64,000 nucleotides of DNA from Streptomonospora nanhaiensis (GTDB taxonomy: Bacteria; Actinomycetota; Actinomycetes; Streptosporangiales; Streptosporangiaceae): the NCBI RefSeq assembly GCF_013410565.1, contig NZ_JACCFO010000001.1:1736001-1800000 (forward strand), written 5' to 3'. Positions 47,717 through 55,454 of the stretch are shown here, piece by piece (position 1 is the first letter of the stretch; every line of letters starts with the position of its first letter). The notes beneath the pieces were generated by a model, which saw only the letters and a program-made list of their open reading frames with translations, was not told the origin of the DNA and did not search any database. The position numbers and the translations under genes are program-made.

Positions 47717-47804
47717 GAGGCACCGAGGCACCGAGGCACCGAGGCACCGAGGCACCGAGGCACCGAGGCACCGAGGCACCGAGGCACCGAGGCACCGAGG
47801 CACC
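47717..47804 (+). repeat. Tandem repeat, 11 perfect copies of an 8-bp unit
   Basis: GAGGCACC is repeated eleven times without a mismatch (88 bp). Since eight is not a multiple of three, every copy change shifts any reading frame through it. It lies 137 bases after the kinase stop. Confidence 0.95.
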
Positions 47805-48100
47805 GAGGGCAGCATGCCCGCAGGGTGGCGACCATCGGCACCGCCCCGAGTGGCCGGGGCGGCAACGGGGCACCAAGGGCAGCGCGCGAGCCCGGCCAGC
47901 GGCAATCGCCCGGGCGCCGAATGGCCAAGGCCCCGACGAGGCGCCAAAAGGCAGCGGGCCGCCGCGCGCGGGCATCGCGCGCCATCCCGGGACGGCCAAG
48001 GCGGCACCGGACCGGCGGCTGAGGAGGCGCGACGAGTCAGCACCGATGGACGGCGCGCGCCGCCGAAGGCGCCGGGAAAGCGACTACCCAGGCCATTCAT

Positions 48101-48113
48101 CTCACCTAGTGAG
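48101..48113. repeat. 5-3-5 palindrome CTCAC-CTA-GTGAG
   Basis: A perfect short inverted repeat 17 bp before the 13-bp repeat pair, in the same lower-GC segment. It could be a regulator half of the same element. Confidence 0.4.
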
Positions 48114-48130
48114 ACAGATGAGCTCCGAGC

Positions 48131-48184
48131 GCGACGATCTAGCATCCCCGGCCGCACAAAGCACCGAAAACGCTAGATCGTCGC
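48131..48184. repeat. 13-bp perfect inverted repeat with 28-bp spacer
   Basis: GCGACGATCTAGC (48131-48143) and GCTAGATCGTCGC (48172-48184) are exact reverse complements. The segment is AT-richer than its surroundings. Possible identities are an operator pair, a recombination or attachment site, or a relic of a mobile element; none is supported by an adjacent recombinase. Confidence 0.75.
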
Positions 48185-48717
48185 ACTTCAATTCCGACAT
48201 AGCACCACAAAACAAACTGACACCGGCCCCTTGCCTCTCACATCGTGGACAACTGCACCCTTGTGCCGCCCCCAAAGGCCTCCCCCGGCTCTCAGAATCC
48301 GGCATAAGCCCCATAAAGGAACGGCACGTGCCCGCGATCCAGCGGTTTTCGCCTCCCGCACGCCACAGAGCCGGTGGGCGACCACGACCGAAGGAGCCCG
48401 CCGCCCTCGGCGCCCCGTCACCACACCAGCCGCCCGCCCCCGGGAGGATGCCCGCTCCCCCAGCCACCCGCCGTCCTCGCCGCCCCCGTCACCACCCCCA
48501 CCACTGAGACGAGCACCGACCACCGCCCACCCAAGCCACCCCTCCCCAGTGCCGTCCGCGCACTCAGCGCCCTTGGTGCCCCACGCCACGCGCCACCGCT
48601 CGCACACTCCTGAACAGGGGCGACACCCCTGCCGTCGCCAAGGTTGCCCCCGCGCGGCACGCCCGCCGGGCCGGTTCTCATCTCTTTCTCATCCGACTCC
48701 GATTCCCTGGACGCCCG

Positions 48718-49057
48718 ATGACCACCCGACCCAGAGTCCTCGTCGTGGACCACGAACCCAACATCGTCGACATGGTGACCACCGTGCTGGACTTCCACGG
48801 CTTCGCCGCGTCCTCGGCCGCCACCGCCGCCGAGGCGGTCCAGGCCGCGCGCCTGCGCCGGCCCGACCTCGTCGTCCTCGACGTCATGCTGCCCGACGGC
48901 GACGGCTTCGAGGTCTGCCGCGTCCTGCGCCGGGAGCTGCCCCGGCTGGGCATCGTCTTCCTCACCGCCAAGGACGCCCACACCGAGCGCGTCGCCGGGC
49001 TCACCTACAGCGGCGACGACTACGTCACCAAGCCCCTCAACATCGACGAACTCCTGG
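48718..49057 (+). pseudogene. Response regulator truncated to its receiver domain
   Basis: The first about 113 codons encode an intact OmpR-type receiver: VLVVDHEPNIVDMV, phosphoacceptor Asp in LVVLDVMLPDGDGFEVC, switch region IVFLTAKDAHTERVAGL, and the conserved Lys in YVTKPLNIDELLA. At that point, where RVRA and a DNA-binding winged helix should follow, the sequence changes into the 3' part of an MMPL gene in another frame. The DNA-binding domain and presumably a partner kinase are missing. The fused frame continues to 49524 as Arg/Gly-rich shadow sequence and should not be read as protein. The receiver fragment could still be translated, but its regulator function must be lost. Confidence 0.85.
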
Positions 49058-49369
49058 CGAGTCGCCGCGGTGATCATGGTGGCGGTGTTCTCGGCGTTCG
49101 TGTTCGGCCACAACGAGATGGTCCGGCCGATCGCGTTCGCGCTGGCCGTGGGCGTGCTGCTGGACGCCTTCCTGGTGCGGATGACCCTGGTCCCGGCGGT
49201 GATGGCGCTGTTCGGCCGGGCGGCGTGGTGGCTGCCGCGCTGGCTGGACGCGCTGCTGCCCAACGTCGACGTCGAGGGCGAGCGGCTGGCCCCGGTGCCG
49301 GCCGGTGGGGCGGCCGGCGCGGACGAGGAGCGCGCCGCCGAGGACGAGCGCGGCGCCGCCCGCCGCTGA
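49058..49369 (+). pseudogene. 3' fragment of an MMPL transporter gene
   Basis: About 103 codons encode the typical C-terminal end of an MMPL exporter: RVAAVIMVAVFSAFVFGHNEMVRPIAFALAVGVLLDAFLVRMTLVPAVMALFGRAAWWLPRWLDALLPNVDVEGERL (two membrane helices, the RxTLVPA motif and the conserved WLPRWLD tail), then an acidic low-complexity end. Nothing upstream matches the remaining roughly 600 residues. The 5' end is the junction with the truncated response regulator. A strong hairpin follows, apparently the original terminator of the MMPL gene. Confidence 0.85.
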
Positions 49370-49379
49370 GAGCGCCGCG

Positions 49380-49417
49380 GCGCGGGCCCGGCTCCCCTGC
49401 GGGGGCCGGGCCCGCGC
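49380..49417. terminator. Hairpin between MMPL fragment and ABC transporter
   Basis: GCGCGGGCCCGGC and GCCGGGCCCGCGC (13 bp, perfect) with inner CCCC/GGGG pairing. It lies between convergent transcription units and probably serves both strands. Confidence 0.75.
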
Positions 49418-49485
49418 CCGTGGGCGCCCGGCCCCGTCCGCCGGGCGGCGGACGGGGCGCGCGCCGTGGACTCCTCGGCCCGCCG

Positions 49486-50304
49486 CTACACCCCCTTCCG
49501 CATGGCGCGGGTGCCCAGCACTAGGCCCACGACCGCGATGGCCACCGCCGCCAGCGCGCCGTAGGCCACCGACGGGTCGGTGAAGTCGCCCGCGAACAGG
49601 GCGCGCTCGGCGTCGGCGATGTAGGCGACCGGGTTGGCCGCCGCCGCGGCCCGCAGCCAGGCCGGGCCGAAGTCCAGCGGCAGCAGCACGCCCGAGAGCA
49701 GCAGCAGCGGGAACAGCAGCATCTGGGTGACCATGTAGAACAGTTCGCCGTTGGGCTGGGCGGCCATGGCCAGGCAGAAGGACAGCGCGCCCAGCCCCAC
49801 CCCGAAGACCGTGAGCAGGACCAGCCCGGCCGCGATGCCGGGCGCGTGCACGGTGAAGCCCATCGGCACGGCCAGCGCCATGATCAGCACCGCCTGGGCC
49901 ACCAGCAGCACCGACTCCTTGAGGGTGCGGCCGATCAGCATCGCCGTGCGGTTGAGCGGGCTGACCATCATCCGCTCCAGCGAGCCGCCCAGCAGTTCGG
50001 TGAGCAGGTTGTAGCCCGCCATCATCGGCCCGAACAGGCACTGCAGGACGAGGATGCCCGGCACGAACCACTGCCACGGCGCCTCACCGCCGCCGAACCC
50101 GCCGGTGCCGCCCAGCAGCGGGCCGAACAGGAACAGGAACAGCAGCGGCTGGGCCATCGTGAACGCCAGGCCCAGCGGCTCGCGCAGGGTCGGGGTGATC
50201 TCCCGGGAGAACACGGTCCACACGTCGCGGACGAACGAGGTGCGCCGCACCGGGACGACGTCGCCGGAGTCGGTGCCGGGGGCGGCGGCGGTGGTCGCGG
50301 TCAT
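49486..50304 (-). CDS. ABC-2 type transporter permease (DrrB-like)
   Basis: A 272-residue ABC-2 membrane subunit with six membrane segments. The N-terminal cytoplasmic part leads into WTVFSREITPTLREPLGLAFTMAQPLLFLFLFGPLL. The family pattern GGSLERMMVSPLNRTAMLIGRTLKESVLLVAQAVLIM and the C-terminal NPVAYIADAERALFAGDF are visible. Together with the ATPase encoded just upstream it forms a DrrAB-type exporter, typical of self-resistance and export of lipophilic natural products. Its ATG overlaps the stop of the ATPase gene (ATGA), so the subunits are translated in a coupled way. The substrate is unknown; it could serve the nearby cluster or act as a general drug exporter. Confidence 0.93.
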   Translation of the reverse strand: MTATTAAAPGTDSGDVVPVRRTSFVRDVWTVFSREITPTLREPLGLAFTMAQPLLFLFLFGPLLGGTGGFGGGEAPWQWFVPGILVLQCLFGPMMAGYNLLTELLGGSLERMMVSPLNRTAMLIGRTLKESVLLVAQAVLIMALAVPMGFTVHAPGIAAGLVLLTVFGVGLGALSFCLAMAAQPNGELFYMVTQMLLFPLLLLSGVLLPLDFGPAWLRAAAAANPVAYIADAERALFAGDFTDPSVAYGALAAVAIAVVGLVLGTRAMRKGV

Positions 50305-51380
50305 GCGCGGTCCCCTTCCGGTGCGGCGGCCGGTGCGGCCGTGGGCTGGGCTGCGGTTCCGGGAGTGCCGGCGGTGCCGGCGGCGTCGGCCGTACCGTCG
50401 GCGAGGGCGGTGTCGGCGGTGCCGCCGCCCTCGGCCTCGCGCAGGGTGCGCCCGGTGAGGGCGAGGAAGACGTCGTCGAGGGTGGGTCGGGCGGTCTCGG
50501 CGGTGGCGACCCGCACGCCCTCGCCCTCCAGCGCGCGCAGGAGTTCGGGCAGCGCCGCCTCGGCGCGGGGCACCCGCACCCGCACGGCGCCTCCCTCGGT
50601 CTCGACCCGGTCCGCGCCGAAGATCCGGCCGGCGGTGGCGGCGGCGCGCGCGGTGTCGCCGGGCTCCTGGGCGGTGAGGGTCACCCGGTCGCCGGCCAGG
50701 TCGGCCTTGAGGCGGGCGGCGGTGCCGTCGGCGATGACGCGGCCGTGGTCGATCACGACCACGCGCTCGGCCATGGTGTCGGCCTCCTCCAGGTAGTGGG
50801 TGGTCAGGAACAGGGTCATGCCGTACTGCTCGCGCAGCCGCAGGATGTGCCGCCACACGTCGGCGCGGGTGTGGGGGTCCAGGCCGGTGGTGGGCTCGTC
50901 CAGGAACAGCAGCGGCGGGCGGTGGATGAGGCCCAGTGCGATGTCCAGGCGGCGGCGCTGGCCGCCCGACATCGTGGAGGGCCGGCGGGCGGCCAGCGGC
51001 GTGAGGTCGAGCATGTCCATGACCTCGGCGGCCCGGCGCCGCGCCTCGCGCCGGGTCAGGCCGTAGGCGTAACCCTGGGCCACGAGTTCGTCGCCGGCGC
51101 GGAACTGCTCGCCGGCCCCGCTGTTCTGGCCGACGTAGCCGATGCGGGCGCGGACGCCGTCGGGGTCGGCGGCGATGTCGCGGCCGGCGACGGTGGCCGT
51201 GCCCGAGGTGGGCGGCAGCAGCGTGGTGAGCATCCGCAGGCTGGTGGACTTTCCGGCCCCGTTGGGGCCGAGGAACGCGACGAGTTGGCCCTGCTCGACG
51301 TCGAGGTCCAGGCCGCGCACGGCCTCGACGACCTTGCGCTTGACCGTGAAGCGCCGGGTCAGGCCCCGGGCGTGGATCAT
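50301..51380 (-). CDS. ABC transporter ATP-binding protein (DrrA-like)
   Basis: A 359-residue ATPase subunit. The Walker A is FLGPNGAGKSTS, the Q loop lies around IGYVGQNSGAGEQFRAGDELV, the signature is TMSGGQRRRLDIAL, Walker B is LLFLDEPTTGLDP and the switch His is in LFLTTHYLEEA. The DrrA-type C-terminal extension with RPTLDDVFLALTGRTLREAEG follows, then an unusual 40-residue Gly/Thr/Ala-rich tail. The start ATG 51380 has GGAGG four bases upstream. It is the first gene of a two-gene exporter operon. Regulation is not visible; the upstream region contains no clear operator. Confidence 0.95.
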   Translation of the reverse strand: MIHARGLTRRFTVKRKVVEAVRGLDLDVEQGQLVAFLGPNGAGKSTSLRMLTTLLPPTSGTATVAGRDIAADPDGVRARIGYVGQNSGAGEQFRAGDELVAQGYAYGLTRREARRRAAEVMDMLDLTPLAARRPSTMSGGQRRRLDIALGLIHRPPLLFLDEPTTGLDPHTRADVWRHILRLREQYGMTLFLTTHYLEEADTMAERVVVIDHGRVIADGTAARLKADLAGDRVTLTAQEPGDTARAAATAGRIFGADRVETEGGAVRVRVPRAEAALPELLRALEGEGVRVATAETARPTLDDVFLALTGRTLREAEGGGTADTALADGTADAAGTAGTPGTAAQPTAAPAAAPEGDRA

Positions 51381-51720
51381 GTCGCCTCCGTGGATCGGTG
51401 TGGGAGTGGGCAGAGGGGGCAGACCGGGAAAGGGAATCGGGCCCGTTCGGGCACGCTGAATACACCCCTTGGGCATGAGTGGTCGAGGAACCCTCAATTT
51501 TTAGCCGGGATTCCACACCCAAGCAAATGCGAACGCCACATTCACGTTTTCCTGACCTGCGAAAACACCACTCACGGCCACTCGGGGAAATGGCCGCGGC
51601 AGGGCGGATCCGCACGCCGAGCGCCCTTTTTCACAAAACGCGGCGGCGGGCATGAAAAATCGCCGCCGCCCGCGGTGGGGCGGCGGCGACCGGGGTCGGG
51701 CCGAACCGGCGGAGCCGGGG
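51381..51720. other. Intergenic region
   Basis: About 340 bases. The 51480-51600 part is less GC-rich and probably holds the ABC operon promoter. The right end holds the SIS-gene terminator (51655-51688). Confidence 0.5.
51655..51688 (-). terminator. Rho-independent terminator of the PTS/SIS operon
   Basis: CGCCGCCGCCC / GGGCGGCGGCG (11 bp, perfect) with a six-base loop. Read on the minus strand it is followed by ATTTTTC, a real T-run, 33 bases after the SIS stop. Confidence 0.88.
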
Positions 51721-52470
51721 TCAGCCGAGTTCGGGGACGCGCGGCAGGTAGCGCTCCAGCAGCCGGGCGTTGGAGTCGTCGCCGCCGTCCATGTTGGAGG
51801 ACCGCCACAGCGGCAGCCGCAGCCCCGCCGCCGCGGCGCGGTCGTGCAGCTCGGCCAGCAGCAGGTTCCACAGGTAGGCGTTGGCCAGGCTGGAGAACGC
51901 GCCGGTGACCGGGATCGAGGGCGGATAGGCCACGTCGCCGGGGCGCACCCCGGTGTCGAGCACGTGGTCGGCCTCCTCGCTGAGCGTGGTGCCCGCCCGC
52001 CGGGGCGCGGCGGCGTTGCACGCGCGCGAGGTCACCGCCACCACCGGGATCCGGCGGTCGGCGGCCTCGCGGGCCAGCTCCACGGGGTAGGGGTTGACGC
52101 CCGATGTGGAGAACACGAACAGCACGTCGGAGCCGCCGGGCTCGGCCTTGGCCATGACCTCGGCCGCCAGGCCGGGGCGGCGCTCGGCGGCGGTACTCGC
52201 CGAGGCGCCGTGCACCGGCAGCAGTGCGGGCGCGTACAGCGGCTTGACGATCGCCAGGCCGCCGGCCCGGTAGAACGCCTCGGTCACGGCGTTGAGGGAG
52301 TGGCCGGCGCCGCCGACCAGGATGACGCCGTCGCCGCGCACCACGCGCTCCATCAGCACGTCGGCGACCTCGGCCAGGGCCGCCTCGTTCAGGTGCTGGA
52401 CACGGGCCAGCTCCTCGCGCATCAGCGCGCCGAAGTCGGCGTCCTCCACCGCGTTGGCCTGTGGCTCCAC
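51721..52470 (-). CDS. SIS-domain phosphosugar-binding protein
   Basis: A 249-residue SIS-domain protein (UPF0309-like). The first nucleotide/sugar-phosphate loop is DGVILVGGAGHSLNAVTEAFYRAGG and the second is SDVLFVFSTSGVNPYPVELAREA, followed by IPVVAVTSRACN, the normal SIS pattern. Such proteins isomerise, cleave or bind phosphosugars. It ends the operon of the PTS IIB and IIC genes, so it most likely processes the sugar phosphate that the PTS imports. The start is GTG 52470 with AGAGGA eight bases upstream, 59 bases behind the IIB gene. The exact reaction cannot be deduced. Confidence 0.88.
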   Translation of the reverse strand: MEPQANAVEDADFGALMREELARVQHLNEAALAEVADVLMERVVRGDGVILVGGAGHSLNAVTEAFYRAGGLAIVKPLYAPALLPVHGASASTAAERRPGLAAEVMAKAEPGGSDVLFVFSTSGVNPYPVELAREAADRRIPVVAVTSRACNAAAPRRAGTTLSEEADHVLDTGVRPGDVAYPPSIPVTGAFSSLANAYLWNLLLAELHDRAAAAGLRLPLWRSSNMDGGDDSNARLLERYLPRVPELG

Positions 52471-52529
52471 CGTGCGGGTCCTCTCCGGGGAAGTGGGGGC
52501 GGGTCGGGGGTGCGGGTGCGGCGGGCGGC

Positions 52530-52829
52530 TCACAGCCAGCCCTGGCCGGACAGCTCGCCGCGGAGCTGCTCGGCCAGGCCGCTCTTGTCCAGGAAGTTGT
52601 CGACGCTGACCACGACCGGGGCGATCCCGGCCAGCTCGCCGGTGTGCATGCCCTGGCCGATGATCACGTCCGCGTTCATGCTGCGGGCGCTGGAGATGTC
52701 GGTGTTCTGCACGGACGCCTCGACGCCCAGGTCGCGCAGCGCGTCCTCGGCGGTCATCTTCAGGATGAGGCTGGATCCCATGCCGACTCCGCAGACGGTC
52801 AGGACGGACAGCGGGCGGGACGCGGACAT
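52530..52829 (-). CDS. PTS IIB component, ascorbate/lactose-type
   Basis: A 99-residue cytoplasmic IIB protein with the phosphocysteine loop LTVCGVGMGSSLILKM at residues 11-26, typical of the ascorbate (UlaB-like) and related PTS. It passes phosphate to the incoming sugar via the membrane IIC encoded upstream. No IIA gene is in the operon, so the IIA must come from elsewhere. The ATG at 52829 follows AAGGAG closely. The operon order is IIC, IIB, SIS. Confidence 0.9.
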   Translation of the reverse strand: MSASRPLSVLTVCGVGMGSSLILKMTAEDALRDLGVEASVQNTDISSARSMNADVIIGQGMHTGELAGIAPVVVSVDNFLDKSGLAEQLRGELSGQGWL

Positions 52830-52889
52830 GTGCGGTCTCCTTGGCGGTGGTGTTCGGTCGTGGTCGCGGGGGGCGGTGCGGGCGGCGGG

Positions 52890-54413
52890 TCAGCCGCGCG
52901 GCGGCTCCTCCGAGCCGGCCGGGGCGGCGGTGTCGGTGGCGGCCGCGCCGGGGGCCGTGGCGGCGTCGGCGGTACCGCCGGCCTCGGCGGGCTCGGCGCT
53001 CTCGGCTTCGCGCTCGGCCCGCTCGCGCTCCTCGCGCTCGCGGCGGCCCTCGCGCACCGACAGCCAGGTCAGGAGGCCCACGGTCACCGCCGCCACGGCG
53101 ATGGGGATCGGCCAGACGCCGGGCACGACCGCGCCGACGCCGATCAGCAGCCAGGCGATGAAGTACCAGTCGGGGTCGGCCAGCGTGGCGAGTTCGGGCG
53201 CGGTGGTGCCGAGCATGCCCCAGGTGACGGCCTGGCCGACGGCCAGCAGCACGCCGTTGAGGACGCCGCCGATCAGGGCGCCGCGCCATCCGGCGACCGC
53301 GTTGCCGAACACGCCGCCGGCCCCGCCGCCGAAGAACAGCATGATCATCGGGGGCACGAGGGTGAACCAGCCGAGCCCGGCGAAGACGCCCAGCAGCACC
53401 AGGAAAGTGCCGGTGCTGGCGACGAACCCGAGCATGACGGCGGTGGGCGCGAAGGGGAACAGGGTGGGGATGTCGAGGGCCGGCTTGGTGCCGGGCACCG
53501 CCTTGTCGCCGATGCCCTTGAACGCGGGCACGATCTCGGCGAGGAACATCCGCACGCCGTAGAGCAGGATCGCGATGCCGCCGGCGAAGCGCAGCGCGGC
53601 GATCACGCCCCAGGCCCAGGGGTCGATGTCGGGGTCGTAGGCCGCGGCGGCCTCGGCCACCACCCGGTCGTCGGCGAAGGCCATGGCCACCAGCAGGATC
53701 ACGCCGATCACCAGGGCGGTGCTGACGTTGACGTCCTTGAAGAAGGAGAGCTGGCGCGGCAGCTTCAGGTTCTCGGTGCTGTGCCGCTCGGGGTCGCCGA
53801 AGGGGCGGGCCACCAGCGCGGTGAGCAGGCCCAGGGAGGAGGTGGTGTGGCCGAAGCCGAAGTCGTCGCGCCCGGTGACCCGCCGCATGAACGGGCGCAT
53901 CCACAGCGGCTGGAGCGTCCAGTAGCAGGCGATGAGCACGGCGCCCACCACCACCAGGACCGGCTGGGAGAGGTCGCCGAACGCCTCCACCAGGCAGGCG
54001 GTGATCACCACGCTGATCCAGAACATCAGGTGGCCGGTGAGGTAGACGTAGCGGGCGGCGCGGAAGACGCGCACCAGCACGACGTGCAGCGCGAAGCCGA
54101 GCGTGATGATGAGCGCGACCGTGCCGCCGTGGCTGGCCAGGAAGTCGTCGAGGGTGTTGTCGGAGGATGGCGGCTCCAGGCCGACCGCGCTGGAGACGAT
54201 CGTCTGGAAGCTGCTCAGGCCGCCGGTGAACAGGTCGACGCCCACGAACAGGATGATGATCCCGAGGGTGGCGCGCAGCGCGCCGCCGACGATGTCCTCG
54301 ATGCGCTTGCCCTGCAGCACCAGGCCCAGCAGCGTGATCAGCCCGATGAGGACGGCCACCTGTCCGAAGACGTTGTTGGCGATCCAGATCAGGACGTCGC
54401 GTACGGTATCCAT
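52890..54413 (-). CDS. PTS IIC component, ascorbate family (UlaA-like)
   Basis: A 507-residue membrane permease of the ascorbate-type PTS. It has about eleven membrane segments, for example IWIANNVFGQVAVLIGLITLLGLVLQGK, FGFGHTTSSLG and AEIVPAFKGIGDKAVPGTKPALDIPTLFPFAPTAVMLGF, the last being the characteristic UlaA block. The C-terminal 70 residues are an acidic Ala/Glu-rich tail that is not part of the family core. The start ATG 54413 has GGAGGAGTG directly upstream. It is the first gene of the operon, under a GntR-like operator at 54473-54482. The true sugar may not be ascorbate, because the SIS partner is unusual for the ula system. Confidence 0.92.
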   Translation of the reverse strand: MDTVRDVLIWIANNVFGQVAVLIGLITLLGLVLQGKRIEDIVGGALRATLGIIILFVGVDLFTGGLSSFQTIVSSAVGLEPPSSDNTLDDFLASHGGTVALIITLGFALHVVLVRVFRAARYVYLTGHLMFWISVVITACLVEAFGDLSQPVLVVVGAVLIACYWTLQPLWMRPFMRRVTGRDDFGFGHTTSSLGLLTALVARPFGDPERHSTENLKLPRQLSFFKDVNVSTALVIGVILLVAMAFADDRVVAEAAAAYDPDIDPWAWGVIAALRFAGGIAILLYGVRMFLAEIVPAFKGIGDKAVPGTKPALDIPTLFPFAPTAVMLGFVASTGTFLVLLGVFAGLGWFTLVPPMIMLFFGGGAGGVFGNAVAGWRGALIGGVLNGVLLAVGQAVTWGMLGTTAPELATLADPDWYFIAWLLIGVGAVVPGVWPIPIAVAAVTVGLLTWLSVREGRREREERERAEREAESAEPAEAGGTADAATAPGAAATDTAAPAGSEEPPRG

Positions 54414-54470
54414 TCACTCCTCCAGGGGCGCGGACACGGTGCGGGACCAGGGAACGCACACTGGTCCGGT

Positions 54471-54484
54471 CCGGTCTATACCAG
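54471..54484. promoter_or_regulatory. GntR/DasR-like operator before the PTS operon
   Basis: CCGGTCTATACCAG contains GGTCTATACC, close to the GntR-type core TGGTCTAGACCA used by DasR and relatives. It lies about 60 bp upstream of the IIC start. A second partial copy (ACTGGTCCGG) precedes it. Repression by a GntR regulator released by a phosphosugar is inferred. Confidence 0.6.
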
Positions 54485-54650
54485 CCTGGCGCTTATCTGA
54501 TCATTACGTCAATGCACGCCAAAGACTTTTCGGTAAAACCGGCACCTCTGAGGCACCCGCCGTGCCTCCGCCCCGCACGCCCCCGTCCGCGCCCCCGGTG
54601 CCGACGCCCGCCTCGGCGCCGGCACCGGGCCGGGTTCACCGCACCCGCTG

Positions 54651-55331
54651 CTACCAGGCCACGGCGAGGTGGACCCGCCGGTGGCGGGGCTCCTCCACCT
54701 CGTCCAGCACGGCCACGGCGAAGTCGGGGTAGGAGATCCGCGCCTCGGCGTCGCCCCGCGGGACCACCCGGTACCGCCCGCGCCGCGGACCGTCGTGGTC
54801 GAAGTCGCCGGCCGGGCTCACGTAGAGCCAGTCCACGCCGTCCCCGCCCGCGCGCAGCTCCGCCAGGCCCGCCGCGTGGGCGTCGCAGAACGGCCGGAAC
54901 TCCTCGGGCACGCCCAGCACGTCGATCAGCGGGCGGCCCGAGGCGTCCGGCAGCAGGCCGCCCAGGCCCACCACGACCAGCCGCCCCGTCCGCGTCGTCC
55001 GCGCCGCCGCCAGCAGCGCCCGCGCCGACATGGTGAAGAACGCGTGCGGGTCGGTCCCCTGCCCGTAGGCGGCCGCCGTGCTGACCACCGCGTCGTGCCC
55101 CTTGGCGGCGGCCGCCACCGCCGCCTCGTCGGCGGCGTCGGCGGCCACCAGCCGCACGCCCTCCCCCGCGAGGCCGCCGTGCGCGGCGGGGTCGCGCACG
55201 GCGGCCGTCACCTCGTGGCCGCGCCCGCGGGCCTCGGCCACCACCCGGCGCCCCGCCCGGCCGCCCGCGCCGAACACCGCGATCCGCAGCGCTGCCCCCG
55301 TACCCCCGCCGTGCCCGCCCGTGGTCTCCAT
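54651..55331 (-). CDS. NAD(P)-binding SDR-like oxidoreductase
   Basis: A 226-residue Rossmann protein of the NAD(P)H-binding, atypical SDR type. The cofactor loop is IAVFGAGGRAGRRVVAEARGRGHEVTAAVRDP, followed by VSTAAAYG and RLVVVGLGGLL. It resembles YwnB/BVR-B-like reductases, frequently found divergent from HxlR regulators as here. The start ATG 55331 is followed on the other side by the HxlR gene, about 120 bases away, so control by HxlR is likely. Substrate unknown; there is no link to the AfsA-like gene apart from proximity in the window. Confidence 0.87.
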   Translation of the reverse strand: METTGGHGGGTGAALRIAVFGAGGRAGRRVVAEARGRGHEVTAAVRDPAAHGGLAGEGVRLVAADAADEAAVAAAAKGHDAVVSTAAAYGQGTDPHAFFTMSARALLAAARTTRTGRLVVVGLGGLLPDASGRPLIDVLGVPEEFRPFCDAHAAGLAELRAGGDGVDWLYVSPAGDFDHDGPRRGRYRVVPRGDAEARISYPDFAVAVLDEVEEPRHRRVHLAVAW

Positions 55332-55410
55332 CGCCGGCCACCGTCCCTTCGCCTCTGGTCTCGACCCGCCGGGCCGTGGAACCCGGCGGTGGCGGCACCG
55401 TAGCCCGGGA

Positions 55411-55432
55411 GGTGGTTACCGCTCGGGTACCG
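55411..55432. promoter_or_regulatory. Possible HxlR operator between divergent genes
   Basis: GGTTACC and GGGTACC flank four bases in the HxlR/SDR intergenic region, an imperfect inverted repeat. Weak on its own, supported only by its position. Confidence 0.3.
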
Positions 55433-55454
55433 CGGCGCGGGGTAGCCTCGCCGC

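Larger units (their letters stand above)
47581..48717. other. Repeat-rich intergenic region, no convincing gene
   Basis: About 1.1 kb. It starts with a stretch that reads as seven Gly-X-Y triplets in one frame (47621-47692), then the 11-copy GAGGCACC array, further GGCAC-rich low-complexity sequence to about 48020, a lower-GC segment 48080-48330 with the inverted repeats at 48101 and 48131, and Pro-rich filler up to the truncated response regulator. No frame has a start, composition and length that I would call a gene. Confidence 0.6.

Noticed and set aside
47717-47804. CRISPR array
   Set aside because: Units of 8 bp are directly adjacent with no spacers and no cas genes; it is a simple tandem repeat.
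46854-48176. 440-residue frame with collagen-like and HRGTEAPR repeats
   Set aside because: It starts inside the kinase gene in another frame and its repeats come from the 8-bp DNA repeat; no independent start.
49058-49524. Continuation of the response-regulator frame as a novel C-terminal domain
   Set aside because: The Arg/Gly/Ala-rich sequence is out of frame with an obvious MMPL C-terminus, which explains the DNA.
54651-55331. Butenolide reductase (BprA-like) partner of the AfsA-like protein
   Set aside because: The SDR is of the NmrA/BVR-B-like type, divergent from HxlR and outside the cluster; there is no support beyond being an NAD(P)-binding protein.
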